Source: an uncultured Oscillospiraceae bacterium
GTDB taxonomy: Bacteria > Bacillota > Clostridia > Oscillospirales > Acutalibacteraceae
DNA: 52,746 nucleotides
Direction: 5' to 3'
Assembly: GCA_949297075.1 (NCBI GenBank)
Contig: CASFRX010000031.1
Span: 1 to 52,746 of the forward strand
This document shows, in pieces, positions 24,562-32,620 of this stretch. The translations under genes and the position numbers were made by a program. The first letter of the stretch is position 1. Each line of letters opens with the position of its first letter. The notes under the pieces are model-generated. The model did not search any database and was not told the origin of the DNA. It saw only the letters and a list, made by a program, of their open reading frames with translations.

Positions 24562-25896
24562 ATGTCAAAGCCCATAGTTGCTGTTGTAGGTCGCCCGAAT
24601 GTGGGTAAATCAACCCTTTTTAATAAGCTTTGCGGTAAAAGGCTTTCTATTGTTGATGATACTCCGGGTGTAACCCGCGACAGAATTTACGGTGAATGTG
24701 AATGGCTTAACAGATACATGGTGCTTGTTGATACAGGCGGTATCGAGCCCTATTCAGACGATATTATTCTTTCTCAGATGCGCCGTCAGGCTCAGCTTGC
24801 CATAGACAGCGCAGATGTTATTGTTTTGGTTTGCGATGTTCGTACGGGTGTTGTTGCGGCTGATGAAGAGGTTGCGGCAATGCTTCAAAAAAGCGGTAAG
24901 CCCATCGTTCTTTGCGTTAATAAGTGCGATTCCATCGGTGAACCTCCGCTTGAGTTTTACGAGTTTTATAATCTCGGCTTAGGTGACCCAATAGCAGTAT
25001 CTTCGGTTCACGGCCACGGCACAGGCGATTTGCTCGACGCTATTCTCTCCTATGTTCCGGAAGAAAATGAAGAGGAAGAAGAGGACGATACAATTAAGGT
25101 TGCTATTATCGGTAAACCTAATGTGGGCAAATCTTCTCTTGTCAACAGCGTTTCGGGTGAAGAACGAGCTATCGTTTCCGATATTGCAGGCACAACCCGT
25201 GATGCAACTGATACTTTGATTGAAAACGAGCACGGCAAGTATATTCTTATTGATACTGCGGGTCTACGGCGCAAGAGCAAGGTTGAAGACGCTATAGAAA
25301 AATACTCTGTTCTTCGTGCAAGAATGGCTGTTGAAAGGGCTACCGTTTGCGTTATTATGATTGATGCTCAGGAGGGCTTTACCGAGCAGGATTCAAAGGT
25401 TGCAGGAATTGCGCACGAAATGGGTAAGGCTTGCATTATAGCGGTTAATAAGTGGGACGCTGTTGAAAAAGACGGCAAAACCATGGATTCCTACCGCAAA
25501 AAGCTGATGAATGATTTTTCTTTCATGTCCTATGCACCTATTATTTTTATTTCCGCAAAAACAGGTCAGCGTATTGACAGGCTTTTCGAGCTTATCAATT
25601 TTGTCGATGCTCAGAACGCCATGCGCATTTCAACCGGTAAGCTCAATGCAGTTCTTGCAGATGCTACGGCAAGAGTTCAGCCCCCCACCGATAAGGGCAG
25701 AAGGCTGAAGATTTACTATATGACTCAGGCGTCTACCCGTCCGCCAACCTTTGTTTGCTTTGTAAACCGCAAGGATTTGTTCCATTACAGCTATCAGAGG
25801 TATCTTGATAACCAGATTCGTGAGGTTTTCGGCCTTGAGGGCACTCCCACTCGATTTGTTATTCACGAGAGGGAAGAAAAGAAAAAATCCAAGTAA
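24562..25896 (+). CDS. der: Ribosome biogenesis GTPase Der (EngA)
   Basis: The 444-residue protein has two tandem GTPase domains and a C-terminal KH-like domain, the unique Der layout. G1/P-loops are GRPNVGKST (about 10-18) and GKPNVGKSS (about 184-192). G3 motifs are DTGG and DTAG, and G4 motifs are NKCD and NKWD. An acidic linker (EENEEEEEDD) joins the domains. Der is essential for 50S subunit maturation. It is preceded by the DUF512 gene with an AAGGAAG ribosome site. A perfect 13-bp hairpin with T-tract ends it at 25905-25947. The 3' end overlaps by 38 bases a small minus-strand ORF coupled to spoIIP. Confidence 0.97.
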   Translation: MSKPIVAVVGRPNVGKSTLFNKLCGKRLSIVDDTPGVTRDRIYGECEWLNRYMVLVDTGGIEPYSDDIILSQMRRQAQLAIDSADVIVLVCDVRTGVVAADEEVAAMLQKSGKPIVLCVNKCDSIGEPPLEFYEFYNLGLGDPIAVSSVHGHGTGDLLDAILSYVPEENEEEEEDDTIKVAIIGKPNVGKSSLVNSVSGEERAIVSDIAGTTRDATDTLIENEHGKYILIDTAGLRRKSKVEDAIEKYSVLRARMAVERATVCVIMIDAQEGFTEQDSKVAGIAHEMGKACIIAVNKWDAVEKDGKTMDSYRKKLMNDFSFMSYAPIIFISAKTGQRIDRLFELINFVDAQNAMRISTGKLNAVLADATARVQPPTDKGRRLKIYYMTQASTRPPTFVCFVNRKDLFHYSYQRYLDNQIREVFGLEGTPTRFVIHEREEKKKSK

Positions 25897-26071
25897 AATT
25901 ATCTTTCAGCTCAGCACTGTTTATATATGTGCTGAGCTGAATTTTTTGCGGCTGTGTTCCGAAAGCCATTTCAGAGCTTTTTTCGTTTATTCTCACTATC
26001 GCTGCGGCGCTTAATGTTGCGCAGAATATGATTGCAGTTATAGCCATATAATACTTAATCAGCTTTTTCAT
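25859..26071 (-). CDS. Small membrane protein coupled to spoIIP
   Basis: This 70-residue ORF starts with ATG 26071, which shares one base with the spoIIP stop (TAATG). A strong GAGGAGG lies 10 nt upstream within the end of spoIIP. It has an n-region MKKLIKYY and one hydrophobic segment (about 9-25), then a polar tail. The start context argues for real translation. Against it, its last codons run through the der terminator hairpin and antisense into the end of der (38-base overlap), which constrains the sequence. I do not recognise a family. It could be a mother-cell membrane peptide expressed with SpoIIP during engulfment, or a fortuitous frame. Confidence 0.55.
   Translation of the reverse strand: MKKLIKYYMAITAIIFCATLSAAAIVRINEKSSEMAFGTQPQKIQLSTYINSAELKDNFTWIFSFLPSRE
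25905..25947 (+). terminator. Terminator after der
   Basis: TTCAGCTCAGCAC (25905-25917) pairs perfectly over 13 bp with GTGCTGAGCTGAA (25929-25941), followed by six T. The stem also lies inside the small minus-strand ORF downstream of spoIIP. Confidence 0.9.
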
Positions 26072-27165
26072 TATGCTTTTGCCTCCTCAAGCATGGTTGC
26101 CAAGGCATCTCCAAGCAGTCTTCCTGAATATGCCGCTTCTTCCAAGGTGTTTGCACAGCTTCCCATTTCTACAAGGAGATTGTTTCTCGAGCAATCCATG
26201 TTGTATTTGCGTTGGCAGAAGTATATTGGACGCATAAGTCCGGGATATTTTTCTTCACAAACACTCTGAAGTCTGAGCGCAAATGTGAGGTTATACTCCC
26301 ATTCGGGAAAGTCTGTAACCTTGCCTTCTTCACAGCCTGTAATAATCATAATCTGAGCTGCTTTTTTACCCATTATTGTTGATGTGGGCTTAATTCTAAC
26401 CCCTCTATCCGTTTCAATAGCATCTCTGTGTATGTCAAGCACTACCTGAATTGAGGGATATTCTTTTAAATATTTTTCAACGCTTTTCCGTGAGTGGGCA
26501 TATGCACCTGTGTATTTTACATCGTGGATTTCCGTGTCGTGTATAACGGTGAAGCCGTGTTTTTCAAGCTGTTCTTTTATTTCCATGCCTACACGCACCA
26601 TGTTTCTGTCAGATGAGTTGCTGCGGGTGATGTATCCTTGGGCATACCATCCGCGGTCAAGCATCTCGTAGCTTTCCGTAGTGTGTGTATGAAATATTAA
26701 AACCGCAGGTTGGCTTTTGTCGGTTATTTTAATTTCGGGGGCAGCCTCGTAGTATTTGAGGAGATTAATGTTTTGCTGAGTTTGGGTGTTGTTTCTCACC
26801 CAAATATTGCCTATTTTTGCCTTTGCACCGCTTCCGTCATATTCCCGTTCGCTTATTTTGCCGTCCTCTTTTTCGCTTTCGGCTTTTTCTTCTGCGGCGG
26901 CAATGAGCTGTAATATATCTTCCGGTGTTTTTGTCAGTTCGTTAATCGGTTTTGCTGTGTAAACAGTATCGTCAGGTTCTGCTTTAGTGTCACTGCTGAA
27001 TTTATTAATTAAAGAAAAGAACGGTTTAGCGTCTGTCGGTTGAGCTGCTGATAAGCCGCCTAAAATATGATTAAGGTTTAAAGAGGTTGCCGTAATGGCG
27101 CAAAGTAAAAAAGCCGCTGTAATAAAGGTCGCTTTTTCGTATGCTTTGCTAATCCTTGTCCTCAT
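26071..27165 (-). CDS. spoIIP: Stage II sporulation protein P (peptidoglycan amidase/endopeptidase)
   Basis: The 364-residue protein has an N-terminal membrane anchor (about 10-30), a variable linker and the SpoIIP catalytic domain (about 150-364). Metal and catalytic motifs are visible as IFHTHTTESY, VLDIHRDA and LVEMGSCANT. With SpoIID and SpoIIM it thins septal peptidoglycan and drives membrane migration during engulfment. I chose ATG 27165, since GAGGCGG stands upstream at usable spacing, whereas ATG 27186 has no ribosome site. It follows gpr by 63 nt, the usual clostridial order rpsT, gpr, spoIIP, and is probably expressed with it. Confidence 0.95.
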   Translation of the reverse strand: MRTRISKAYEKATFITAAFLLCAITATSLNLNHILGGLSAAQPTDAKPFFSLINKFSSDTKAEPDDTVYTAKPINELTKTPEDILQLIAAAEEKAESEKEDGKISEREYDGSGAKAKIGNIWVRNNTQTQQNINLLKYYEAAPEIKITDKSQPAVLIFHTHTTESYEMLDRGWYAQGYITRSNSSDRNMVRVGMEIKEQLEKHGFTVIHDTEIHDVKYTGAYAHSRKSVEKYLKEYPSIQVVLDIHRDAIETDRGVRIKPTSTIMGKKAAQIMIITGCEEGKVTDFPEWEYNLTFALRLQSVCEEKYPGLMRPIYFCQRKYNMDCSRNNLLVEMGSCANTLEEAAYSGRLLGDALATMLEEAKA

Positions 27166-27228
27166 ATTTTTAAAACCGCCTCTCATAGTTGCTTTATAGC
27201 TATTTGTATGATATTATTTATTTGATTA

Positions 27229-28101
27229 TTACATAACGAGCGCCATAAGCTCATCAGGCTGCATATGAGGCTGTAGAGTGGTGTTAATAGCCGCCGCAAT
27301 GAGTTTTGAGGCGTGTTCTATAAGCAGGTCTATTTCTCGTGGAGTAACCATCATCTTTTCTCCGCTTTTTTCCATTTTGCTCTTGGCTTCTTCTCCAACA
27401 AGGTCGCAGGCAAGGGTGATAGCGTCAACAACCGTGGGCACACCGATTGAAATTACCGGTACACCTACTGTCTCTTTGCTTATTTCTGCCCTTGCATTTC
27501 CGACTCCTGAGCCGGGAGAAATGCCCGTGTTGCAAAGCTGTACCGTGCAGCCCAGGCGAGAAAGCCGTCGGGAAGCTAAAGCATCAACGGTAATAAGTGC
27601 GGCAGGGGATACCTGCTTGACTATGCCTGCAAGAATTTCACCTGTTTCAATGCCGTTTTGACCCAAAACACCGGGAATTATCCTGGCAACAGGCCGAAGA
27701 TTATCAAGCCCTATAGATTTTTGAAGCTCTTTTCCTATATGCCTTGTGGAAAAAATATAAGAGGCGCATTTCGGACCTAAAGCATCGGGAGTTATTTGGT
27801 CGTTACCTAAACCTGCAATAAGTATTAGTCCGTCTTTAGGCAAAAGCTGCCGCAGTTCTTCGGCAATTATTGCAGCGCATTCTTTGAGGTAGCTTGCCGC
27901 TTCGCTCATGCTGTCAAGCTCAACGGTGATATATCGCCCCTTTTTTCGCTTTAGCTTTTTTTCTCCGTTTTCGTTTGTTATCTCTATTTTTGTGACCTTG
28001 GCAAATTTGTTTGTGTATTCCCGACATTCGATGCCGTTTTCATCAGCTTTTTCGCCGTTTATTTCACGCTGCTCAAGGGCCAAATCTGTTCTTAAATCCA
28101 T
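27229..28101 (-). CDS. gpr: Germination protease GPR
   Basis: The 290-residue protein is the spore protease that degrades small acid-soluble DNA-binding proteins at germination. It begins MDLRTDLALEQRE, the propeptide pattern cleaved to activate GPR. It contains the conserved core GLGNDQITPDALGPK (about 97-111), with the aspartates of an A25-type protease, and the later ISPGSGVGN. It is somewhat shorter than Bacillus GPR (about 370) but is typical for clostridia. AAGGAG sits 9 nt before ATG. It starts the gpr-spoIIP-small ORF operon and is divergent from rpsT across 143 nt. Confidence 0.95.
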   Translation of the reverse strand: MDLRTDLALEQREINGEKADENGIECREYTNKFAKVTKIEITNENGEKKLKRKKGRYITVELDSMSEAASYLKECAAIIAEELRQLLPKDGLILIAGLGNDQITPDALGPKCASYIFSTRHIGKELQKSIGLDNLRPVARIIPGVLGQNGIETGEILAGIVKQVSPAALITVDALASRRLSRLGCTVQLCNTGISPGSGVGNARAEISKETVGVPVISIGVPTVVDAITLACDLVGEEAKSKMEKSGEKMMVTPREIDLLIEHASKLIAAAINTTLQPHMQPDELMALVM

Positions 28102-28180
28102 TTTTTACTGCTCCTTTTGTTTATATGTGAATAGTATTTGAAATTTATAGAATATTTTGCATTAAAATTTTAAAAATAAC

Positions 28181-28209
28181 TTGCTTTTTTCTTGAAAAAA
28201 TGGTAATAT
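28181..28209 (+). promoter_or_regulatory. Sigma-A promoter for rpsT
   Basis: TTGCTT (28181-28186) and TAATAT (28204-28209) are 17 nt apart, about 35 nt before ATG 28245. Confidence 0.6.
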
Positions 28210-28244
28210 ACATATCTGTGTGATAGTAAAAGGAGGTGTATCTC

Positions 28245-28502
28245 ATGCCGAACATCAAATCTGCTAAGAAGAGAGTTCTTGTAAACAAGACTAAGGCAGC
28301 TCGCAACAAGTCTGCTAACTCTGCTCTTAAAACAGCTATTAAGAAGGCTAACGCAGCAATCGAAGCTAATTCTGCAGAGAAGGATGCTCTTGTAACAGCA
28401 GCAGTCAAGAAGATTGACCAGGCAGCAGCAAAAGGCATCATCCACAAGAACAATGCTTCAAGAAAGAAATCTGCTCTTGTAACCAAGGCAAACAAGGCCT
28501 AA
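28245..28502 (+). CDS. rpsT: Ribosomal protein S20
   Basis: From ATG 28245 the product is 85 residues and starts MPNIKSAKKRVLVNKTKAAR, the S20 signature, with the usual Lys/Ala-rich three-helix composition. S20 binds 16S rRNA early in 30S assembly. A near-perfect AAAGGAGGTG precedes this ATG, so I reject the in-frame ATG at 28236. Codon use is strongly biased to highly expressed forms. The gene is monocistronic with its own promoter and a long terminator region at 28524-28618. Confidence 0.98.
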   Translation: MPNIKSAKKRVLVNKTKAARNKSANSALKTAIKKANAAIEANSAEKDALVTAAVKKIDQAAAKGIIHKNNASRKKSALVTKANKA

Positions 28503-28523
28503 GGCTGAAGGCTTGTTAATTGG

Positions 28524-28618
28524 GGCAGAGTTTTCTCTTGCCCCACAGCAGCCTTAAAGCTGCGGTCGACCTGTGCTACCAAAAATTTGGTGGCAGAGGT
28601 CGACCGCATTCTTTTTTT
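28524..28618 (+). terminator. Double hairpin after rpsT, second stem unusually long
   Basis: A first hairpin pairs GGGGCAGAG with CTC(T)TGCCCC (about 28521-28542). A second, at 28561-28608, pairs TGCGGTCGACCT with AGGTCGACCGCA over 12 perfect bp. After one G/G mismatch it continues for ten more pairs (one G-T) to a short A/T loop, and CTTTTTTT follows. The second stem of about 22 bp is far longer than needed for termination and could be a mobile palindromic repeat used as a terminator. Confidence 0.75.
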
Positions 28619-28647
28619 GTAAAATTTATTAAATTTTTTGTTTTTGC

Positions 28648-28676
28648 TTGACTTTGTATTGTATAAAGGTTATAAT
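28648..28676 (+). promoter_or_regulatory. Sigma-A promoter for 54-residue membrane peptide
   Basis: TTGACT (28648-28653) and TATAAT (28671-28676) are separated by 17 nt; the start codon at 28716 follows a 30-nt leader with AAAGGAGG. Confidence 0.8.
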
Positions 28677-28715
28677 TTCAATGATATTATTTATAAACTA
28701 AAGGAGGATAAACCA

Positions 28716-28880
28716 ATGAAATGTTGTAAAAAAGTTCTCAAAATTGTAGGCGTTATTGCCGCTGTTGCTGCAGCTGTTGCAGGCGTTTACTTTGCAATTA
28801 CTAAGATTAAGGCAAAGAAAGCTGCCGCAGAGAACGAGGAAGAGTGCTATGTTTCCTGCTCATGCTGTGAAGCTGAATAA
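28716..28880 (+). CDS. Small Cys-rich single-pass membrane protein, 54 residues
   Basis: From ATG 28716, directly after AAAGGAGGATAAACCA, the product has 54 residues. The N-terminus is MKCCKKVLK, the single hydrophobic helix is very rich in Val/Ala (about 9-30), and a Lys/Ala/Glu linker follows. The C-terminus is acidic with four cysteines (ECYVSCSCCEAE). It has its own strong promoter and terminator, so it is a real and probably well-expressed gene. Cys pairs at both ends suggest metal binding or disulfide formation. Similar small Clostridia proteins exist in my memory without known function; I assign none. Confidence 0.8.
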   Translation: MKCCKKVLKIVGVIAAVAAAVAGVYFAITKIKAKKAAAENEEECYVSCSCCEAE

Positions 28881-28906
28881 GCAAAAAATCAACTGAATGA
28901 ATTAAT

Positions 28907-28942
28907 AGCTGTAAATCCGAAAAGGACTTACAGCTCTTTTTT
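28907..28942 (+). terminator. Terminator after small membrane peptide gene
   Basis: AGCTGTAA pairs with TTACAGCT, and after one mismatch TCC pairs with GGA around a GAAAA loop; CTTTTTT follows. Confidence 0.85.
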
Positions 28943-28955
28943 GTGTGTGCGGCTT

Positions 28956-29576
28956 TTAAGTGTTTATAAAGTTTTCAGAGTTTTTCTTGATAAAAGCTCC
29001 GCCTAATGCGTAAAAATCGAGATTAGCGGTAATTTCGGCAAAATCTGCGTTTAATTTTGCTATAGCTTCGGGTATTACGGATGCGGTTTCGTTATCTTCA
29101 TCGTAGCGGTCGAACATATCTTTGATTATCCCGTATACTTCACCGCTGAGTATTTCTTTTGAAGCGTTTGCCGCATCTGAAGTGAGCGGTCTTTTGCTTG
29201 CCTTGAAAAAAGCGGAAAGATCTTGCTCTTTTGCATCACTTACAAGGTAATAGAAAGCATATACAGCTCTTTGCGCTTCGTTTAACTTTGAGTAAAAGCT
29301 CATGGTGTCCTCTGCTTTTTGGCACTTTGCCTCTAAGCAGAGGGCAACGCCCTCAAACAGAGTGTCGGCAGGAGCGTTTGCAATTATTTCCGCTGTTAAA
29401 TTGCCGTAAGCTTCCCGCAATTCTTTGTTGTGCTTGGCTTTTGCGATTTGTGCATTTACCTCTTTGCTGTGCATAGAGGCGGCGCTTGCGGCTTTTTTCC
29501 AGACAAATGCAGTTATTATAATCAAAACAAAAAGCAGGATATATAAATACCAAAATTCTCGTATGTTTTCAATCAT
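28956..29576 (-). CDS. Hypothetical membrane-anchored protein
   Basis: The 206-residue protein has one N-terminal membrane helix (about 8-27, YLYILLFVLIIITAFVW). A mainly alpha-helical, mildly acidic soluble part (about 35-206) follows and probably faces the cytoplasm. I do not recognise a domain. The gene is the last of the trmN6-rsmI operon, 9 nt after rsmI, with GAGGAG overlapping the rsmI stop. It may not be functionally tied to the methyltransferases. Confidence 0.75.
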   Translation of the reverse strand: MIENIREFWYLYILLFVLIIITAFVWKKAASAASMHSKEVNAQIAKAKHNKELREAYGNLTAEIIANAPADTLFEGVALCLEAKCQKAEDTMSFYSKLNEAQRAVYAFYYLVSDAKEQDLSAFFKASKRPLTSDAANASKEILSGEVYGIIKDMFDRYDEDNETASVIPEAIAKLNADFAEITANLDFYALGGAFIKKNSENFINT

Positions 29577-29585
29577 TTTTTCTCC

Positions 29586-30407
29586 TCACTTGATTAATGC
29601 TTTGTAAATATCGCCCTTTTTGAAGCCTGTTGCCTTAGCGGCAAGCTTAGCGGCTTCGCTGGCTGAAATGCCTTTATTTACTTGGTTTTTGGCAAATTCT
29701 ACGGCTTCTTCCAAGGTTGAAGGTGTTTCTTCCTCCTCAGCTGCACCTTCAATTATTAGCACGATTTCGCCTTTTAAATGGCCGTCTGCAAAATCTTCCG
29801 CCGCTTTATAAAGCGTTGAGTGTATAACTTCCTCGTGTATTTTTGTTATCTCTCTGACTATTGCGATTTTGCGGTCGCCGAGAGCAGAAGCCATATCTTT
29901 AAGCGTTGCGGGAAGCTTGTGAGGTGCTTCGTAAAAACACATGGTGCGTTTTTCATTTTTTATCTCAGCCAAATGCTCTCTTCGGCTTGCCTTGTTTACG
30001 CTCAGAAAGCCCTCAAAAGTAAACCGTTTTGCCGGCATACCCGAAAGAGCGAGCGCAGTTACAAAAGCGCAGGGGCCGGGCACGGAAGCAACGGGAATAT
30101 TCATTTCGTGGCAGAGGCGCACTAAATCTTCACCGGGGTCAGATACCGCAGGCATTCCCGCATCTGTTACAAGACAGCAGTTTTCGCCGCCTGCAATTCT
30201 TGCGGCTATTTGCTCGCTGCGCTCTAAGCGGTTGTGCTCATGGTAGCTCACCATGGGCTTTTTAATTTCAAAGCGGTTGAGCAGTTTTAAAGTTACTCTC
30301 GTGTCTTCTGCCGCAATGAAATCGCAGCTTTCAAGCGCCTCTAAGGCTCTGGGCGAAATATCGCCTAAATTTCCTATGGGGGTGCCGACTATATATAATG
30401 TTCCCAT
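29586..30407 (-). CDS. rsmI: 16S rRNA C1402 ribose 2'-O-methyltransferase
   Basis: The 273-residue protein is a SPOUT-unrelated tetrapyrrole-methylase-fold enzyme. The N-terminus is MGTLYIVGTPIGNLGDIS, with AAEDTR and the later VTDAGMPAVSDPG and VPGPCAFVTALALSG, all RsmI signatures. It methylates the ribose of C1402 in 16S rRNA with S-adenosylmethionine. It overlaps the ribosome-site region of the preceding gene: GAGAGG before its ATG lies over the upstream stop, with 2 nt between the genes. In Bacillus the homologous order yabB-rsmI is the same, which supports the annotation of both genes. Confidence 0.96.
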   Translation of the reverse strand: MGTLYIVGTPIGNLGDISPRALEALESCDFIAAEDTRVTLKLLNRFEIKKPMVSYHEHNRLERSEQIAARIAGGENCCLVTDAGMPAVSDPGEDLVRLCHEMNIPVASVPGPCAFVTALALSGMPAKRFTFEGFLSVNKASRREHLAEIKNEKRTMCFYEAPHKLPATLKDMASALGDRKIAIVREITKIHEEVIHSTLYKAAEDFADGHLKGEIVLIIEGAAEEEETPSTLEEAVEFAKNQVNKGISASEAAKLAAKATGFKKGDIYKALIK

Positions 30408-30409
30408 AT

Positions 30410-31120
30410 TTACCTCTCGGAATATCCGTTGTATATTCGTTCTAATTCTTCTCGATCATTCATGTATAGGTTCTTTTCCGCAGTCAATCCCGGCTTTGCG
30501 TCTTTTTTGCCTTCTATCAGCACAAGCCAAGGTGCGCTTTTTTCGTTTTTGCAAACGAATTTAAGTCGTTTAGGCTCAATTCTGTTTTCACGCATCAGGC
30601 AGATTATATCTGTCAGCCTTTCGGGCTTGTGGCAGATGCACATTCTGCCTCCCGAACGCAGCAACCAAGCCGATTGAGCCACAATATCTCCGAGTGTGCA
30701 CATGACCTCGCTTCGGATTATCCTGTGAGGCAAGTCCTCGCAGTCATATCCGCTGCCAAGCTGAAAATAAGGGGGATTGACCGTGAGCAAATCAAAGGCT
30801 CCTGCCGCAATAACACAGCGGATTTCTTTTAAATCGCAGTTAAGTATGTTAAGCTTGCCTTGCAGATTACTCATATCTGCCGCTTTCTCCATAAGTTCAC
30901 AGGCGTCTTTTTGAATTTCAACTGCCGTAACGGGATTTTTAAGCGGCTTTCTCAACATAAGCAGGGGGATAATTCCGCAGCCGCTGCAAAGGTCGCAGGC
31001 GGTTTCTTTAAGCTTTATGTTTGCAAAATCATAAAGCAAAAATGCATCGGTGCCAAAGGTGTGAATATCGCTGAGCACAGCGCTTATGCCATTACCCAAA
31101 ACCTCGATTTTTTCAGCCAC
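30410..31120 (-). CDS. tRNA1(Val) A37 N6-methyltransferase-like (TrmN6/YfiC/YabB)
   Basis: The 236-residue protein is a class I SAM methyltransferase with motif I as LCSGCGIIPL (about 42-52) and the N6-adenine motif NPPY (about 112-115). The early HTFGTDAFLLYDF segment matches the YfiC/YabB family that methylates A37 of tRNA1(Val) or a related nucleic-acid substrate. Its position directly before rsmI mirrors the Bacillus yabB-yabC order. The start is GTG 31120 with AGGAGGG at good spacing, and a TTGCAA-N17-TATAAT promoter stands upstream. Confidence 0.88.
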   Translation of the reverse strand: MAEKIEVLGNGISAVLSDIHTFGTDAFLLYDFANIKLKETACDLCSGCGIIPLLMLRKPLKNPVTAVEIQKDACELMEKAADMSNLQGKLNILNCDLKEIRCVIAAGAFDLLTVNPPYFQLGSGYDCEDLPHRIIRSEVMCTLGDIVAQSAWLLRSGGRMCICHKPERLTDIICLMRENRIEPKRLKFVCKNEKSAPWLVLIEGKKDAKPGLTAEKNLYMNDREELERIYNGYSER

Positions 31121-31148
31121 ATTATCCCTCCTAAAGCGTTGTTAAATC

Positions 31149-31177
31149 ATTATAATATAAATTCCGGTTTCTTGCAA
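31149..31177 (-). promoter_or_regulatory. Sigma-A promoter for trmN6-like/rsmI operon
   Basis: On minus, TTGCAA (31172-31177) and TATAAT (31149-31154) with 17-nt spacer; leader about 22 nt to GTG 31120. Confidence 0.75.
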
Positions 31178-31201
31178 GTGATATATTGTTGCCGTAATAT
31201 T

Positions 31202-31236
31202 TAAGGACACCATTCCGTAAAAGAACAGTGTCCTTA
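31202..31236 (-). terminator. Weak hairpin after the secreted PHP gene
   Basis: TAAGGACAC (31202-31210) and GTGTCCTTA (31228-31236) form a 9-bp stem with a 17-nt loop just after the stop at 31240. There is no clear T-tract, so termination may be inefficient. Confidence 0.45.
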
Positions 31237-31239
31237 TAT

Positions 31240-32607
31240 TTATGCTATAGCTCTGATGAGCTCCTGGAATATTACATATATTCTCGTGGACTTAAACCAA
31301 AATACGATTTTATCAACAAAGCTTGTGTTATCTTCAAATTTAAGGTGTTCGCTGCCGTCGTCAATAACAAAAGCCTGACTGATGCACATGCCGCCGTCGC
31401 CTTTGAGCTCTGCACGAACATAGAGAAAATCTTCAGCGCCTTCAATTTGATCAAGGTCAAGGGTAACGGTTTCACCCTCGGCGATATCCTTTTTCATAAT
31501 AACCTTGCCGTTTGCAATCCATTGGATTTCACTTGCGTTTTCAGCTGCCGAAGTGATAGTGTGTCCGTTTGTTTCAAGGAGAGTGAACATGGGAACATCA
31601 TAATCCTTGTTATTGATAACATCAAAACTTTCTTTAGGACCGATTTCAAAATCGTTTCCTCTGAGCTTTCTTGTAACAGCAAAGAATGAGCCGCTCTGCA
31701 TAGTTTCCTTGATGTTTTCCTGTGTGTTTTCCTCCATCATAAATATGCTGTATGATGAGTCGACTGTTGAGAAAAAGTGAGCGTCTGTGTTGCTGAAGCC
31801 AATGACATTTTTGCCGTAGGGCAGGCAGTACATAAGAAGATTATCCCAAAGGATTCTGTCGTAGCCTGTTGTGCCGTTACGCTCGTTGAATACTTCTGTG
31901 CCGAGGCAGGATGGATATTTTAAAAGTATATCACCGAAATATTTGATGTTTGCGGGGTCGTTTACTGCGTTTGGATTCTTGTTGGTTTCAAGCCAGTCAC
32001 CGGGATGGTTAATATGCGAAAGACCGCCGTTTTGCTCAATGAAAGCAACAGCGGTTTCGTAGCCGTTTTCGCCGCCGTCCCATGCGTTACCCACATTTGA
32101 TGGCAGGAAATAGCCGTTAACATGGCTCTTTGTAAGGGTGATGAATCCGAGCTCGTTTGCGCCTGTAACACAGGTCATGCCCTTGTTTCGTGCTGTGCCG
32201 TCATAAAGGGGATAAGAGCCGCTTATGATGCCTGAGTATTCTTCATCGGTAAGCACCTCAACCTTGTTGCCGAGAAGCTTCTGATATGTGTAGAGGGCAA
32301 CCTTAGCAGGCTCTTTGTTCCATTCAACGCCTGTTACACCGTGGTCAGAGTTTGCAAGGAAATCATAACCTTGGTTGTAGTATTCTTTTACCATTGAGGG
32401 AAGGTCAACATCAGCGTCGCTATAGGTTGTGTGGGAATGCAGTGTGCCTTTGTAAGCACCCCAAGCATTATCACCGCTCCAAACTACATCTTCGTAAGGT
32501 GAAATAATTGTGTAGTTTGTGTTTTGAGCACTTGCACCTAAGATACAAAGCTGAAATAGCATTACCGTGCAACTTAAAATGCTTAGAAATTTAGTCGATT
32601 TTTTCAT
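31240..32607 (-). CDS. Secreted PHP-domain metallohydrolase
   Basis: The 455-residue precursor has a signal peptide (MKKSTKFLSILSCTVMLF, cleavage near GASA). A PHP/CehA-like domain shows GTLHSHTTYSDADVD (motif I, about 54-68), ANSDHGVTG, LSHINHPGD and FSNTDAHFF. It ends in a hydrophobic, sparsely charged tail (FVDKIVFWFKSTRIYVIFQE) of a kind I associate with surface-retained clostridial proteins. It should hydrolyse phosphate or related esters outside the cell. It is last in the mgtE-GH13-PHP run (13-nt gap from the amylase). The substrate is unknown; the context suggests carbohydrate or phosphorylated-glycan use, but this is inference. Confidence 0.82.
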   Translation of the reverse strand: MKKSTKFLSILSCTVMLFQLCILGASAQNTNYTIISPYEDVVWSGDNAWGAYKGTLHSHTTYSDADVDLPSMVKEYYNQGYDFLANSDHGVTGVEWNKEPAKVALYTYQKLLGNKVEVLTDEEYSGIISGSYPLYDGTARNKGMTCVTGANELGFITLTKSHVNGYFLPSNVGNAWDGGENGYETAVAFIEQNGGLSHINHPGDWLETNKNPNAVNDPANIKYFGDILLKYPSCLGTEVFNERNGTTGYDRILWDNLLMYCLPYGKNVIGFSNTDAHFFSTVDSSYSIFMMEENTQENIKETMQSGSFFAVTRKLRGNDFEIGPKESFDVINNKDYDVPMFTLLETNGHTITSAAENASEIQWIANGKVIMKKDIAEGETVTLDLDQIEGAEDFLYVRAELKGDGGMCISQAFVIDDGSEHLKFEDNTSFVDKIVFWFKSTRIYVIFQELIRAIA

Positions 32608-32620
32608 GATTTCAAGTCCT

